Origin: Holophagaceae bacterium
Lineage (GTDB): Bacteria; Acidobacteriota; Holophagae; Holophagales; Holophagaceae
Assembly: GCA_013334395.1 (NCBI GenBank)
Contig: JAAXXS010000008.1
Location: 1 to 38,908 of the forward strand
Direction: 5' to 3'
DNA: 38,908 nucleotides
Part shown: piece after piece, positions 32,161 through 38,908 of the stretch
Layout: every line of letters starts with the position of its first letter
Numbering within the stretch: position 1 is the first letter of the stretch
Made by a program: the position numbers and the translations under genes
The notes under the pieces: model-generated
Told to the model about the DNA's origin: nothing
Database searches by the model: none
Seen by the model: the letters and a program-made list of their open reading frames with translations, nothing else

Positions 32161-33057
32161 CTAGAGGCTGCCCTCCCAGCTCACCCAGCCAGCCCGACCC
32201 GGGATTTCCCGGCGGACGAGGGTCTTGGCGGGGGGCTTCGCGGCCAGCAGCTCGGGCAGCCACTCGGCGTGGGTGCGGGCCTGGACGCCGCGGTCGTTGA
32301 GGCCCGCGAGGAAGGCGTCGAAGGTCTCGAAGAGGGCCCCGCCCTCGACCTCGGTGTGGAGGGCGTAGACGTTCAGGGCGTCTTCGCGCACCAGGTCCCA
32401 GACCTCGCGGTTCACCTGCTGCGGCGTGCGGCCATCCAGGCCCAGCAGCTCGTCCAGGGTGGGCAGGGTGGTGGGGATCTGCAGGGTGCCGAGGATCTTC
32501 CCCTGCACGAGGGGGTAGAAGGGCGCCAGCCCCCGGCAGTCGCCGGCGTAGGCCAGACCGTAGGCCTCCTGCAGCTCCAGGGTGGTGTCGTTGCAGCGCC
32601 AGGCGGGGCTCACGGCGCCCAGGGGCTTCTCCCCGAACACGGTGCCGAAGGCCTCGTGGGCCTGGGTGTACCAGTCCGCCAGCCAGCGGCGGGACTTGCG
32701 GTCCAGCAGGTCGTGGTACTGCACATGGTCCCAGGCGTGGATGCCCACCTCGTGGCCGGCGGCCCGGGCTGCCAGCATCTGGGTGGCAGCCTGTTTCCAG
32801 ATGATGGGCGCCGGCAGCAGCACGCCGTACATCAGGGTCTTCAGGCCGTAGAGCTTCACGCCGTTGGTGCGCCGCATCTTGGCCAGGAAGCCCTTGCGGA
32901 AGATGCGCCGGATGGCCTTGCCGCTGTTGTCGGGGCCGAAGCTGAAGTAGAAGCTGGCGCGCATCCGGTGCTTGTCCAGCAGGCGCAGCAGGGTCGGGAT
33001 GCCCGTGAGGGAGCCTTCAAGAGTGTCCACGTCGACGCGGAGGGAGATGGTCTTCAA
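32161..33057 (-). CDS. arnD: 4-deoxy-4-formamido-L-arabinose-phosphoundecaprenol deformylase (ArnD-like)
   Basis: A 298-residue polysaccharide-deacetylase-fold protein, almost the same length as E. coli ArnD (296). Shared strings include LRVDVDT at the N-terminus, SFGPDNSGK, HEVGIHAWDH (metal-binding His-x3-His), SPAWRCND, GDCRG..PF.PL and TLQIPTTLPTLDE. ArnD removes the formyl group before aminoarabinose is transferred to lipid A, giving resistance to cationic peptides. The start is TTG at 33057, with GAGAGG 7 nt upstream, placed just before KTISLRVDVD. Upstream in-frame sequence is repeat-derived. No other arn genes are in the window, so a related deacetylase role on another undecaprenyl-linked sugar is possible. 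Confidence 0.85.
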   Translation of the reverse strand: MKTISLRVDVDTLEGSLTGIPTLLRLLDKHRMRASFYFSFGPDNSGKAIRRIFRKGFLAKMRRTNGVKLYGLKTLMYGVLLPAPIIWKQAATQMLAARAAGHEVGIHAWDHVQYHDLLDRKSRRWLADWYTQAHEAFGTVFGEKPLGAVSPAWRCNDTTLELQEAYGLAYAGDCRGLAPFYPLVQGKILGTLQIPTTLPTLDELLGLDGRTPQQVNREVWDLVREDALNVYALHTEVEGGALFETFDAFLAGLNDRGVQARTHAEWLPELLAAKPPAKTLVRREIPGRAGWVSWEGSL

Positions 33058-33107
33058 GGGGCAGCCTCTCAGGCCTATTCGCAATGAATAGAGGAAAAAC
33101 AACTTTG

Positions 33108-33184
33108 CCACCAAGCCACCAAGGCACCAAGAAAAACGGCAGATCTCCAACTTGGCGGTTTTTGGTGTCTTGGTGTCTTGGTGG
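33108..33184. repeat. Palindromic element with arms of tandem 8-mers (ACCAAGRC)
   Basis: The left arm (33108-33137) contains ACCAAGCC, ACCAAGGC and ACCAAGAA. The right arm (33158-33184) read on the minus strand contains ACCAAGAC, ACCAAGAC and ACCAAAAA. The arms are inverted around a 20-nt centre. The element occupies the space between the divergent arnD and POT transporter genes and would form a long hairpin. Confidence 0.7.
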
Positions 33185-33257
33185 TGATCCTTTCCTTTTG
33201 AAAATCGGAATCGATTCACCCTTGCATCCGCGAAGCCGCCGGAGAGCGAGGCGCCGG

Positions 33258-33263
33258 TATACT
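33258..33263 (+). promoter_or_regulatory. -10 box TATACT for a probably leaderless transcript
   Basis: TATACT (5 of 6 matches to TATAAT) ends 6 nt before the ATG of the POT transporter gene, which places the expected transcription start at or beside the A of ATG. No Shine-Dalgarno and no convincing -35 box were seen. Confidence 0.5.
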
Positions 33264-33269
33264 CGCCGG

Positions 33270-34745
33270 ATGTCGACTCCACGTCCTGCCGGAATCCTGC
33301 GATCCTTCCCGCCCGTCTTCTGGCTGGCGAATGTCATGGAGCTCTTCGAGCGGGCCGCCTACTACGGGCTCAACTCGGTGCTGGCGGTCTACCTGACGAA
33401 CCAGGTCGCCGCCGGGGGCCTGGGCTTCACGGAGCAGTCCGTGGGCTTCCTGCAGAGCCTGATCTACGCATTCACCTACGTGATCCCCATCGCCGGCGGC
33501 GCCCTGGCGGACCGCTACGGCTACCGGCGCATGCTGCTGTTCGCGTTCTCGATCCTCAGCACGGGCTACTTCATCGCGGGCAACGTGACCAGCTACGGGG
33601 CCGTGTTCGCCGCGCTGCTGCTCATGGCCACGGGCGCGGGGCTGTTCAAGCCCATCATCTCCGGCACCCTGGCCCGTACCACCACCGAGGAGAACTCGGG
33701 GTTCGGCTTCGGCATCTACTACTGGATGATCAACATCGGCGCCTTCCTCGCCCCCCTCGTCGTGAGCGTGCTGAAGGGCTTCTCCTGGCGCTACGTCTTC
33801 ATCGCCTCGGCGCTCTACTGCGCCGCCATGCTGCTGCCGACGGTGTTCCTGTTCAAGGACCCCCCCAAGCCCGAGAACTCCAAGAGCCTGCGCGAAGTGG
33901 CCCACAGCGCGGCCATGGTGCTGGGCGACGCCCGCTTCATGCTGATGATCGTGGTCTACTCGGGCTTCTGGATCCTCTACTTCCAGAACTTCGGATCCGT
34001 GCTCTGGTACCTCCGCGACTTCGTGGACGCCACGCCCGTGAACCGCTTCTTCGCCTCCTTCGGCGTGCCGCTCAAGTTCGACGCGGAGCACGTCACCGTG
34101 GTCAACGGCGGCACCATCATCCTGCTGCAGGTGCTGGTCAGCCGCATCGTGAAGAAGTTCCGCCCCCTGCCGACCATGGTGGGCGGCATCGTCATCGGCA
34201 CCCTGGGCTTCCTGTGCCTGGCGGCCTCCACCAACGTCTGGATCTTCATCCTCGGCATCTCCGTGTTCTCCATCGGGGAGATGACCGCCCACCCGAAGTA
34301 TTACAGCTACGTGGGGCTGGTGGCTCCCGAGGACAAGAAGGCCGTCTACATGGGCTACGCCTTCCTCTATGGCGTCATGGGCAGCCTCATCGGCTCCAGC
34401 CTGGGCGGCTCCCTCTACGGCTCCATGCTCAAGCCCCTCGTCGGCCAGCCAGGCGCCGCCGCTGCCGCGCGGCAGTTCTGGCTGCTCTTCGTGGTCCTGA
34501 ATGTCGCCGCCGCCGTGGGGCTGGTCCTCTACGACCGGGTCTTCGCCAAGGAGACGCCGCGGACCAGCGAGCTGGCCCGGAAGGTGATGCTCGGGATCTA
34601 CCTGCTGCTCCTGGCCCTGGGCGTGCTCTTCGTCAGGTCGGCGCTCTTTGGCGGCTCCGAGATCTCCTACAAGACCCTGGTCCAGGCCGTGATCATGCTG
34701 CTGCTGGGCGCCAGCGGAACCCTGGTCAGCCTGAAGAAGCGTTGA
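33270..34745 (+). CDS. POT-family (proton-dependent oligopeptide) MFS transporter
   Basis: A 491-residue inner-membrane carrier with about 12-14 transmembrane helices. The N-terminal ELFERAAYYG motif (ExxER type) is the proton-coupling and peptide-site signature of the POT family. GALADRYGYRRMLLF is the MFS loop motif, and FGFGIYYWMINIGAFLAPL matches the PTR2 signature region. Family members import di- and tripeptides with protons, which fits the secreted protease elsewhere in the window, although the two are not linked. Nearly all the visible POT signature residues are present. The gene appears to be transcribed without a leader. Confidence 0.9.
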   Translation: MSTPRPAGILRSFPPVFWLANVMELFERAAYYGLNSVLAVYLTNQVAAGGLGFTEQSVGFLQSLIYAFTYVIPIAGGALADRYGYRRMLLFAFSILSTGYFIAGNVTSYGAVFAALLLMATGAGLFKPIISGTLARTTTEENSGFGFGIYYWMINIGAFLAPLVVSVLKGFSWRYVFIASALYCAAMLLPTVFLFKDPPKPENSKSLREVAHSAAMVLGDARFMLMIVVYSGFWILYFQNFGSVLWYLRDFVDATPVNRFFASFGVPLKFDAEHVTVVNGGTIILLQVLVSRIVKKFRPLPTMVGGIVIGTLGFLCLAASTNVWIFILGISVFSIGEMTAHPKYYSYVGLVAPEDKKAVYMGYAFLYGVMGSLIGSSLGGSLYGSMLKPLVGQPGAAAAARQFWLLFVVLNVAAAVGLVLYDRVFAKETPRTSELARKVMLGIYLLLLALGVLFVRSALFGGSEISYKTLVQAVIMLLLGASGTLVSLKKR

Positions 34746-34751
34746 CCGCTT

Positions 34752-34774
34752 ATTTGAGACTCAGTCTCTCAAAT
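34752..34774 (+). promoter_or_regulatory. Inverted repeat resembling a Fur-type 7-1-7 box
   Basis: ATTTGAGA (34752-34759) and TCTCAAAT (34767-34774) form a perfect 8-bp inverted repeat. Read as 7-1-7 the core is TGAGACT-C-AGTCTCT, one mismatch from a perfect palindrome. It starts 7 nt after the POT stop and lies about 150 nt upstream of the AOR operon. It could be an operator for that operon or a weak hairpin terminator without a T-run. Confidence 0.4.
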
Positions 34775-34922
34775 TGAGGTCGCCTGAGCGCCCTGAAAGC
34801 CCCGCTGCCACTGCATCTGCGGGGGCGGATGGAATTCGCCGAAAAAGACCCGATATTGGGCGTTATCCGAATTATGATCAACGGCATCCCCGTCGCTGTC
34901 CCCGTCTCAAGGAGGTTCCACC

Positions 34923-35399
34923 ATGCAGAAATCCCTCCACATCGATCCCAACAAGTGCACGGGCTGTCTCCAGTGCGAGATGGCGTGCTCCTGGGAGAAC
35001 CACCGCAGCTTCACCATCGCCAAGTCCCGCATCAAGGTGTTCTCGTTCCACGAGGCCGCGCGCTTCGTGCCCTACACCTGCACCCAGTGCGACGAGGCCT
35101 GGTGCATGATGGCGTGCCCCACGGAGGCCATCAAGCTGGACCCGGTCACCGGCGCGAAGATCGTGCTGGATCCCACCTGCGTCGGCTGCAAGGTATGCAC
35201 CATCGCCTGCCCCTTCGGCACCATCAACTACGTGGCCTCCAGCGGCAAGGTGCAGAAGTGCGACCTCTGCGGCGGTGCGCCCGCCTGCGCCAAGGCCTGC
35301 CCCACGGGCGCCATCACCTTCGTGGACGCCGACTGGACCGGACTGGAAAAGATGCGCCAGTGGGCTGACAAGACCGACACCAACCCGGCAACGGTGTGA
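34923..35399 (+). CDS. aorA: Four-cluster ferredoxin-like subunit of aldehyde oxidoreductase (AorA-like)
   Basis: A 158-residue Fe-S protein with 16 Cys arranged for four [4Fe-4S] clusters: CTGCLQCEMAC, CTQCDEAWCMMAC, CVGCKVCTIAC and KCDLCGGAPACAKAC. This is the DmsB/HycB-type fold. Being directly before the tungsten enzyme gene it matches AorA of Aromatoleum aromaticum, which transfers electrons between the W-pterin subunit and the FAD subunit and stacks into filaments. AGGAGG lies 6 nt before the ATG. A 12-nt gap leads to aorB. Function as a generic electron carrier cannot be excluded from sequence alone. Confidence 0.88.
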   Translation: MQKSLHIDPNKCTGCLQCEMACSWENHRSFTIAKSRIKVFSFHEAARFVPYTCTQCDEAWCMMACPTEAIKLDPVTGAKIVLDPTCVGCKVCTIACPFGTINYVASSGKVQKCDLCGGAPACAKACPTGAITFVDADWTGLEKMRQWADKTDTNPATV

Positions 35400-35411
35400 G
35401 GAGCGACTGCC

Positions 35412-37262
35412 ATGGCATGGACTAAGAAGGTTCTTCGCGTAAACCTCACGGCGGGCACCTGCAGCACCGAACCCCTGAACCAGCAGTGGGCCCAGGACTA
35501 CCTGGGCCAGCGGGGCCTGGCCACCAAGTATCTCTGCTCCGAGATCGATCCCAAGGTCGATCCCCTGGCCGAAGGGAACAAGCTCATCTTCGTGACCGGT
35601 CCCCTCACGGGCACTATGGCCGCCACGGGTGGCCGCTACTCCGTGGTCACCAAGGGGCCCCTCACGGGCGCCATCGCCTGCTCCAACTCCGGCGGCTACT
35701 TCGGCGCCGAGCTGAAGTTCGCGGGCTGGGACATGGTGATCTTCGAGGGCCGCTCCGCAAAGCCGGTCTACCTGCTCATCATCGATGGCAAGGCCGAGCT
35801 GCTGGACGCCTCCCACCTGTGGGGCACGACCACCTGGCACACCGAGGAGACCATCAAGAAGCAGCACCAGGATCCCCAGATCCGCGTGGCCTCCATCGGC
35901 CGCGCCGGTGAGTCGGGCGTCATGTATGCCGCCATCGTCAACGACCTCCACCGCGCCGCGGGGCGGTCCGGCGTGGGCGCGGTCATGGGCTCCAAGAACC
36001 TCAAGGCCGTGGCGGTGCGCGGCACGCTCACCGACGCCTACCAGGTGGCCAATCCCGAGGCCTTCTTCACCGCCGTGGACGCGGGCAAGGCCGTGCTGGC
36101 GGCCAACGGTGTGACCGGCGTGGGCCTGCCCACCTACGGCACCCAGGTGCTCATGAACATCATCAACGAGCTGGGCGCGCTGCCCAGCTACAACCACCGC
36201 GAAGCGCAGTTCGAGGGCGCGAACGCCATCGGCGGCGAGGCCATGCATGAGAAGCGGCCCACGGATGGCAAGCCCAACCTGATCAAGAACGGCGCCTGCT
36301 TCGGCTGCACCATCGCCTGCGGCCGCATCTCCCGCATGGATCCGAACCACTTCAGCGTGAAGGACAAGCCCCAGTACCACGGCGCCTCCGGCGGCGTGGA
36401 GTACGAGGCCGCCTGGGCCCTGGGCGCCGCCAACGGCGTGTCGGACCTGGAAGCCCTCACCTACGCCAACTTCCTCTGCAACGAGGACGGCTACGACCCC
36501 ATCTCCTTCGGGGCCACCGTGGGCGCGGCCATGGAGCTTTACGACCTGGGCATCCTCACCGAGGCCGAGGTGGGCCTCAAGCTGACCTGGGGCTCCGCGG
36601 AGGCCCTGGTCAAGCTCGCGGAGTGGACTGCCGTCGGCGAAGGCTTCGGCAAGATCATCGGCCTCGGCTCCAAGCGGCTCTGCGCCAAGTACGGCCGCCC
36701 TGAGCTGTCCATGACCGTCAAGGGCCAGGAGTTCCCGGCCTACGATGGCCGCGGCCTGCAGGGCATGGGCCTGGAATACGCCACCAGCAACCGCGGCGCC
36801 TGCCACGTCCGCGGCTACATGGTCTCTCCCGAAGTGCTGGGCATTCCCGTGAAGATGGAGCCCCAGGCCACCGAGGGCAAGCCTGCCATGCTGAAGGCCT
36901 TCCAGGACCTCACCGCCGTGGTGGATTCTGCCGGCATCTGCCTCTTTACCACCTTCGCCTGGGGCCTGCAGGACATCCAGCCCCAGATCCAGGCCGCCTG
37001 CGAGGGCGACTGGTCTGAGGAGCGGCTGCTCCTGGTGGGCGAGCGCATCTGGAACCTGGAGCGCGAGTTCAACCTGGGCGCAGGCCTCAGCAAGAAGGAC
37101 GACACCCTGCCGCCCCGCCTGCTGACGGAGGCCATCAAGACCGGTCCCCAGAAGGGCGCCGTGTGCCACCTGGACAAGATGCTGCCGGAGTACTATGAGG
37201 TCCGCGGGTGGACCGCCGAAGGCGTGCCGACCCCCGCCACCCGCACCCGTCTCAGCCTCTGA
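35412..37262 (+). CDS. aorB: Tungsten-containing aldehyde:ferredoxin oxidoreductase, catalytic subunit (AorB-like)
   Basis: A 616-residue enzyme of the AOR family, carrying a tungsten bis-pyranopterin cofactor and one [4Fe-4S] cluster. Cluster Cys are C296-x2-C299-x3-C303 (CFGCTIACG) and C510 (DSAGICLF). Candidate active-site residues are Glu332 (GGVEYEAAW) and His465 (RGACHVRGY), aligned by eye with the Glu and His of archaeal AOR. The family opening region KVLRVNLTAGTCSTEPL and the pterin region GPLTGAIACSNSGGYFGAELK are present. It would oxidise aldehydes to acids or run in reverse with low-potential electrons. GAGGAG overlaps the aorA stop and serves as the ribosome binding site. Substrate preference and the metal (W, not Mo) are inferred from the family. 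Confidence 0.93.
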   Translation: MAWTKKVLRVNLTAGTCSTEPLNQQWAQDYLGQRGLATKYLCSEIDPKVDPLAEGNKLIFVTGPLTGTMAATGGRYSVVTKGPLTGAIACSNSGGYFGAELKFAGWDMVIFEGRSAKPVYLLIIDGKAELLDASHLWGTTTWHTEETIKKQHQDPQIRVASIGRAGESGVMYAAIVNDLHRAAGRSGVGAVMGSKNLKAVAVRGTLTDAYQVANPEAFFTAVDAGKAVLAANGVTGVGLPTYGTQVLMNIINELGALPSYNHREAQFEGANAIGGEAMHEKRPTDGKPNLIKNGACFGCTIACGRISRMDPNHFSVKDKPQYHGASGGVEYEAAWALGAANGVSDLEALTYANFLCNEDGYDPISFGATVGAAMELYDLGILTEAEVGLKLTWGSAEALVKLAEWTAVGEGFGKIIGLGSKRLCAKYGRPELSMTVKGQEFPAYDGRGLQGMGLEYATSNRGACHVRGYMVSPEVLGIPVKMEPQATEGKPAMLKAFQDLTAVVDSAGICLFTTFAWGLQDIQPQIQAACEGDWSEERLLLVGERIWNLEREFNLGAGLSKKDDTLPPRLLTEAIKTGPQKGAVCHLDKMLPEYYEVRGWTAEGVPTPATRTRLSL

Positions 37263-37279
37263 CCCAGCCCAGGATCCCC

Positions 37280-38524
37280 ATGCGACACGTCATCATCGGA
37301 AGCGGTCCCGCGGGTGTGGTTGCCGCGGAGACCCTGCGCAAGGCCGACCCCGCCGCAGAGGTCTTCATGCTCTGCGGCGAAGGGGAGGCACCCTACTCCC
37401 GCATGGCCATCCCCTACCTGCTGAGGGGGGACATCGGCGAGGAGGGCACCCACCTCCGGAAGACCGCAGACCACTTCCAGCGGCTGCGCATCGGGCTGGT
37501 CCAGGCCCGCGCCCACGCCGTGAATGCCGCCGCCCGCACCGTGGATCTGGGCGAGGGCCATCTCCTCGCCTATGACCGCCTGCTCATCGCCACGGGCTCG
37601 CGACCCAGCCTCGAGAAGATCCCGGGCATCGACCTGCCCGGGGTCCAGGCCTGCTGGACCCTCGCCGATGCCCGCGCCATCCTGGCCAAGGCCCAGCCCG
37701 GCACCCGCATTGTCCAGATGGGCGCCGGCTTCGTGGGCTGCATCATCATGGAGGGCCTGCTCTCCAAGGGCGTGGACCTGACAATCCTGGTCCGCAGCGG
37801 CTACATGGTCCGCCGCATGATGAACCCCGCCGCCAGCAACATGCTGCGCCGCTGGTGCGAGGCCAAGGGCGTGAAGATCCTGACCCGCACCCAGCCCAAG
37901 GGTCTGAGCCAGCAGGACGGTGTCCTCCAGGTGGACCTGGGCGAGGGACGGGTGCTGCCCGCCGACGTCTACCTCAGCGCCGTGGGCGTGGACCCGAACC
38001 TGGAGTTCCTGGCCGGCAGCGGCATCGAGATCAACCACGGCATCGTGGTGGACGCGCACCTGCAGAGCAGCGTGCCCGGCATCTACGCCGCCGGGGACGT
38101 GGCCGAGTCCGTGGACTGCCTCAGCGGCAAGCGCCAGGTCAACGCCATCCAGCCCAACGCCGTGGAGCAGGGCCGCATCGCGGCGCTGAACATGGTCGGC
38201 AAGCCCACGGCCTTCCAGGGCAGCCTGGTGTTCAACGTGCTCACCACCCTGGGCCTCATCTCCTCGTCCTTCGGCGAGTGGGAGGGCGTGCCCGGCGGCG
38301 AGTCCACGGAGCTGCTAGACGAGGCCCGCTACCGCTACATGAACCTGCAGTTCGACGGCGACCGCCTGGTCGGCGCCAACACCGTGGGCTTCACCGATCA
38401 CGTCGGCGCCCTGCGCGGACTCATCGAAGGGAAGCTGCGGCTGGGCCCCTGGAAGCAGCGCCTGCTGGACGATCCCACGCTGGTCATGCCGGCCTACCTC
38501 GCGGCGGCTCACCGCCTGGCATGA
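37280..38524 (+). CDS. aorC: FAD/NAD(P)-binding oxidoreductase subunit (AorC-like)
   Basis: A 414-residue flavoprotein with an N-terminal FAD motif (VIIGSGPAGVVAAETLR), a central NAD-binding motif (IVQMGAGFVGCIIMEGL) and the C-terminal FAD motif GIYAAGDVAE. This is the pyridine nucleotide-disulphide oxidoreductase fold without the redox-active Cys pair. In the Aromatoleum enzyme the equivalent AorC joins the complex to NAD+/NADH. It begins 17 nt after aorB with AGGAT in front of the ATG, and its stop overlaps the MoaD-like gene by ATGA. An upstream in-frame Met at 37208 is rejected, being inside aorB and giving a non-homologous Arg/Pro-rich leader. Confidence 0.9.
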   Translation: MRHVIIGSGPAGVVAAETLRKADPAAEVFMLCGEGEAPYSRMAIPYLLRGDIGEEGTHLRKTADHFQRLRIGLVQARAHAVNAAARTVDLGEGHLLAYDRLLIATGSRPSLEKIPGIDLPGVQACWTLADARAILAKAQPGTRIVQMGAGFVGCIIMEGLLSKGVDLTILVRSGYMVRRMMNPAASNMLRRWCEAKGVKILTRTQPKGLSQQDGVLQVDLGEGRVLPADVYLSAVGVDPNLEFLAGSGIEINHGIVVDAHLQSSVPGIYAAGDVAESVDCLSGKRQVNAIQPNAVEQGRIAALNMVGKPTAFQGSLVFNVLTTLGLISSSFGEWEGVPGGESTELLDEARYRYMNLQFDGDRLVGANTVGFTDHVGALRGLIEGKLRLGPWKQRLLDDPTLVMPAYLAAAHRLA

Positions 38525-38775
38525 AGATCACGCTCAAGCTGTTCGCGTCCCTCAGCCTCCGCCTCCCTGCGGAGGCCCGCTCCAGCCACTGCCTGGAGCT
38601 GGAGGTCGATCCCGGCACCACCGTGCTGGACGTGATCCTGCGCATGGGGCTGCAGTCGGCGGAGTGCGCCATCGTGCTGGTGGACGGCGTCTGGGTGGCC
38701 ACGGGCGACCGGGCCACGAAGGTGCTGGAAGCGGGCCAGGCGCTTGCCATCTGGCCGCCCGTCGCCGGTGGCTAG
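38521..38775 (+). CDS. aorD: MoaD/ThiS-family sulfur carrier protein
   Basis: An 84-residue ubiquitin-fold protein ending in Gly-Gly (PPVAGG), the thiocarboxylate site of MoaD and ThiS. The N-terminus ITLKLFASLSLRLP and the TTVLDVI segment are typical of MoaD. A dedicated copy inside AOR operons is thought to provide sulfur for the tungsten pterin cofactor of this enzyme. Its ATG overlaps the stop of the flavoprotein gene (ATGA), and the following ORF begins within its last codons. Confidence 0.88.
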   Translation: MKITLKLFASLSLRLPAEARSSHCLELEVDPGTTVLDVILRMGLQSAECAIVLVDGVWVATGDRATKVLEAGQALAIWPPVAGG

Positions 38776-38908
38776 GGACGAAGCGCCCCGGGACCAGCGG
38801 CTGAGCCTGGAGATGACCATCAGCCGGGAGGACTTCCTGCGCCTGCTGCCCGAGGCCGTGGGGCTCACGCCGCAGGCCGGGGCGGATGGGGTCTTCCGGC
38901 ACGCGGAG
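38768..38908 (+). CDS. Fifth AOR-operon gene, 5' part only (cut by window end)
   Basis: An open frame from GTG at 38768, overlapping the end of the MoaD-like gene by 8 nt and running off the window after 47 codons. The visible N-terminus is VARDEAPRDQRLSLEMTISR followed by EDFLRLLPEAVG. I do not recognise a domain. The position matches that of aorE in known AOR operons, usually thought to help cofactor maturation, but identity is inference. Confidence 0.5.
   Translation, partial: MARDEAPRDQRLSLEMTISREDFLRLLPEAVGLTPQAGADGVFRHAE

Noticed and set aside
33084-33269. N-terminal extension of the POT transporter
   Set aside because: It translates the palindromic repeat; homology starts at the ATG at 33270.
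33058-33282. 75-codon upstream extension of ArnD
   Set aside because: It also translates the repeat; the TTG at 33057 has a proper ribosome binding site and matches the family N-terminus and length.
34878-37169. 763-codon minus-strand open frame opposite aorA and aorB
   Set aside because: Low-complexity antisense translation; the plus strand has intact Fe-S and AOR motifs with good ribosome binding sites.

Overview
The window is GC-rich (roughly two thirds G+C by eye), densely coded Gram-negative bacterial DNA. A TonB/ExbB/ExbD energy-transducing system, a lipid A modification deacetylase (ArnD), a fused SecDF, a FadN-type beta-oxidation protein and a bacterial tungsten aldehyde oxidoreductase operon point to an environmental, probably anaerobic or facultative bacterium. 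The best guess is Acidobacteriota, class Holophagae (Geothrix/Holophaga-like). That assignment is inferred from gene content and could not be checked by a search. No rRNA, tRNA, CRISPR array, integrase or transposase was recognised.

Layout. 136-4967 (+): a GAF/HD-GYP-like protein, a pseudopilin-like protein, a compact D-Ala-D-Ala carboxypeptidase, a CheY-like receiver and an EamA exporter. 5165-8216 (-): a two-gene ABC importer (ATPase plus a permease made of two fused modules), preceded by a promoter and a 17-codon leader ORF with a strong ribosome binding site. 8439-9392 (-): an orphan MoxR ATPase. 9537-13084 (+): thiolase and a FadN-type hydratase/dehydrogenase, ending at a strong terminator. 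13215-16907 (+): an EF-G-like GTPase and a PDZ/radical SAM (DUF512) protein, separated by a terminator. 17347-18255 (+): a second EamA exporter, convergent with a large secreted M4 metalloprotease (18320-20959, -). 21290-23923 (-): tonB-exbB-exbD-exbD. 24189-28554 (+): the classical tgt-yajC-secDF cluster. 28636-32065 (-): a cobalamin-binding sensor protein whose gene overlaps that of a PAS hybrid histidine kinase. 32161-33057 (-): arnD. 33270-34745 (+): a POT-family transporter, apparently on a leaderless transcript. 34923-38908 (+): an AOR operon with a four-cluster ferredoxin, W-pterin subunit, FAD subunit, MoaD-like protein and the start of a fifth gene cut by the window edge.

The most interesting items are: (1) the aorABC-like operon, whose order matches the tungsten aldehyde oxidoreductase of Aromatoleum, an enzyme known to polymerise into nanowire-like filaments; (2) the B12-binding protein, which carries the W-x9-EH and E-x-H-x-x-G signatures of cobalamin photoreceptors and is translationally coupled to a hybrid kinase, suggesting a light- or cobalamin-responsive phosphorelay; (3) a set of intergenic palindromes whose arms are built from 8-10 nt tandem units of three unrelated sequences, which looks like one class of small dispersed element; and (4) the leader ORF and non-canonical ATPase of the ABC importer.

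Most other content is ordinary housekeeping or metabolic coding sequence. All functional calls rest on motif recognition by eye.
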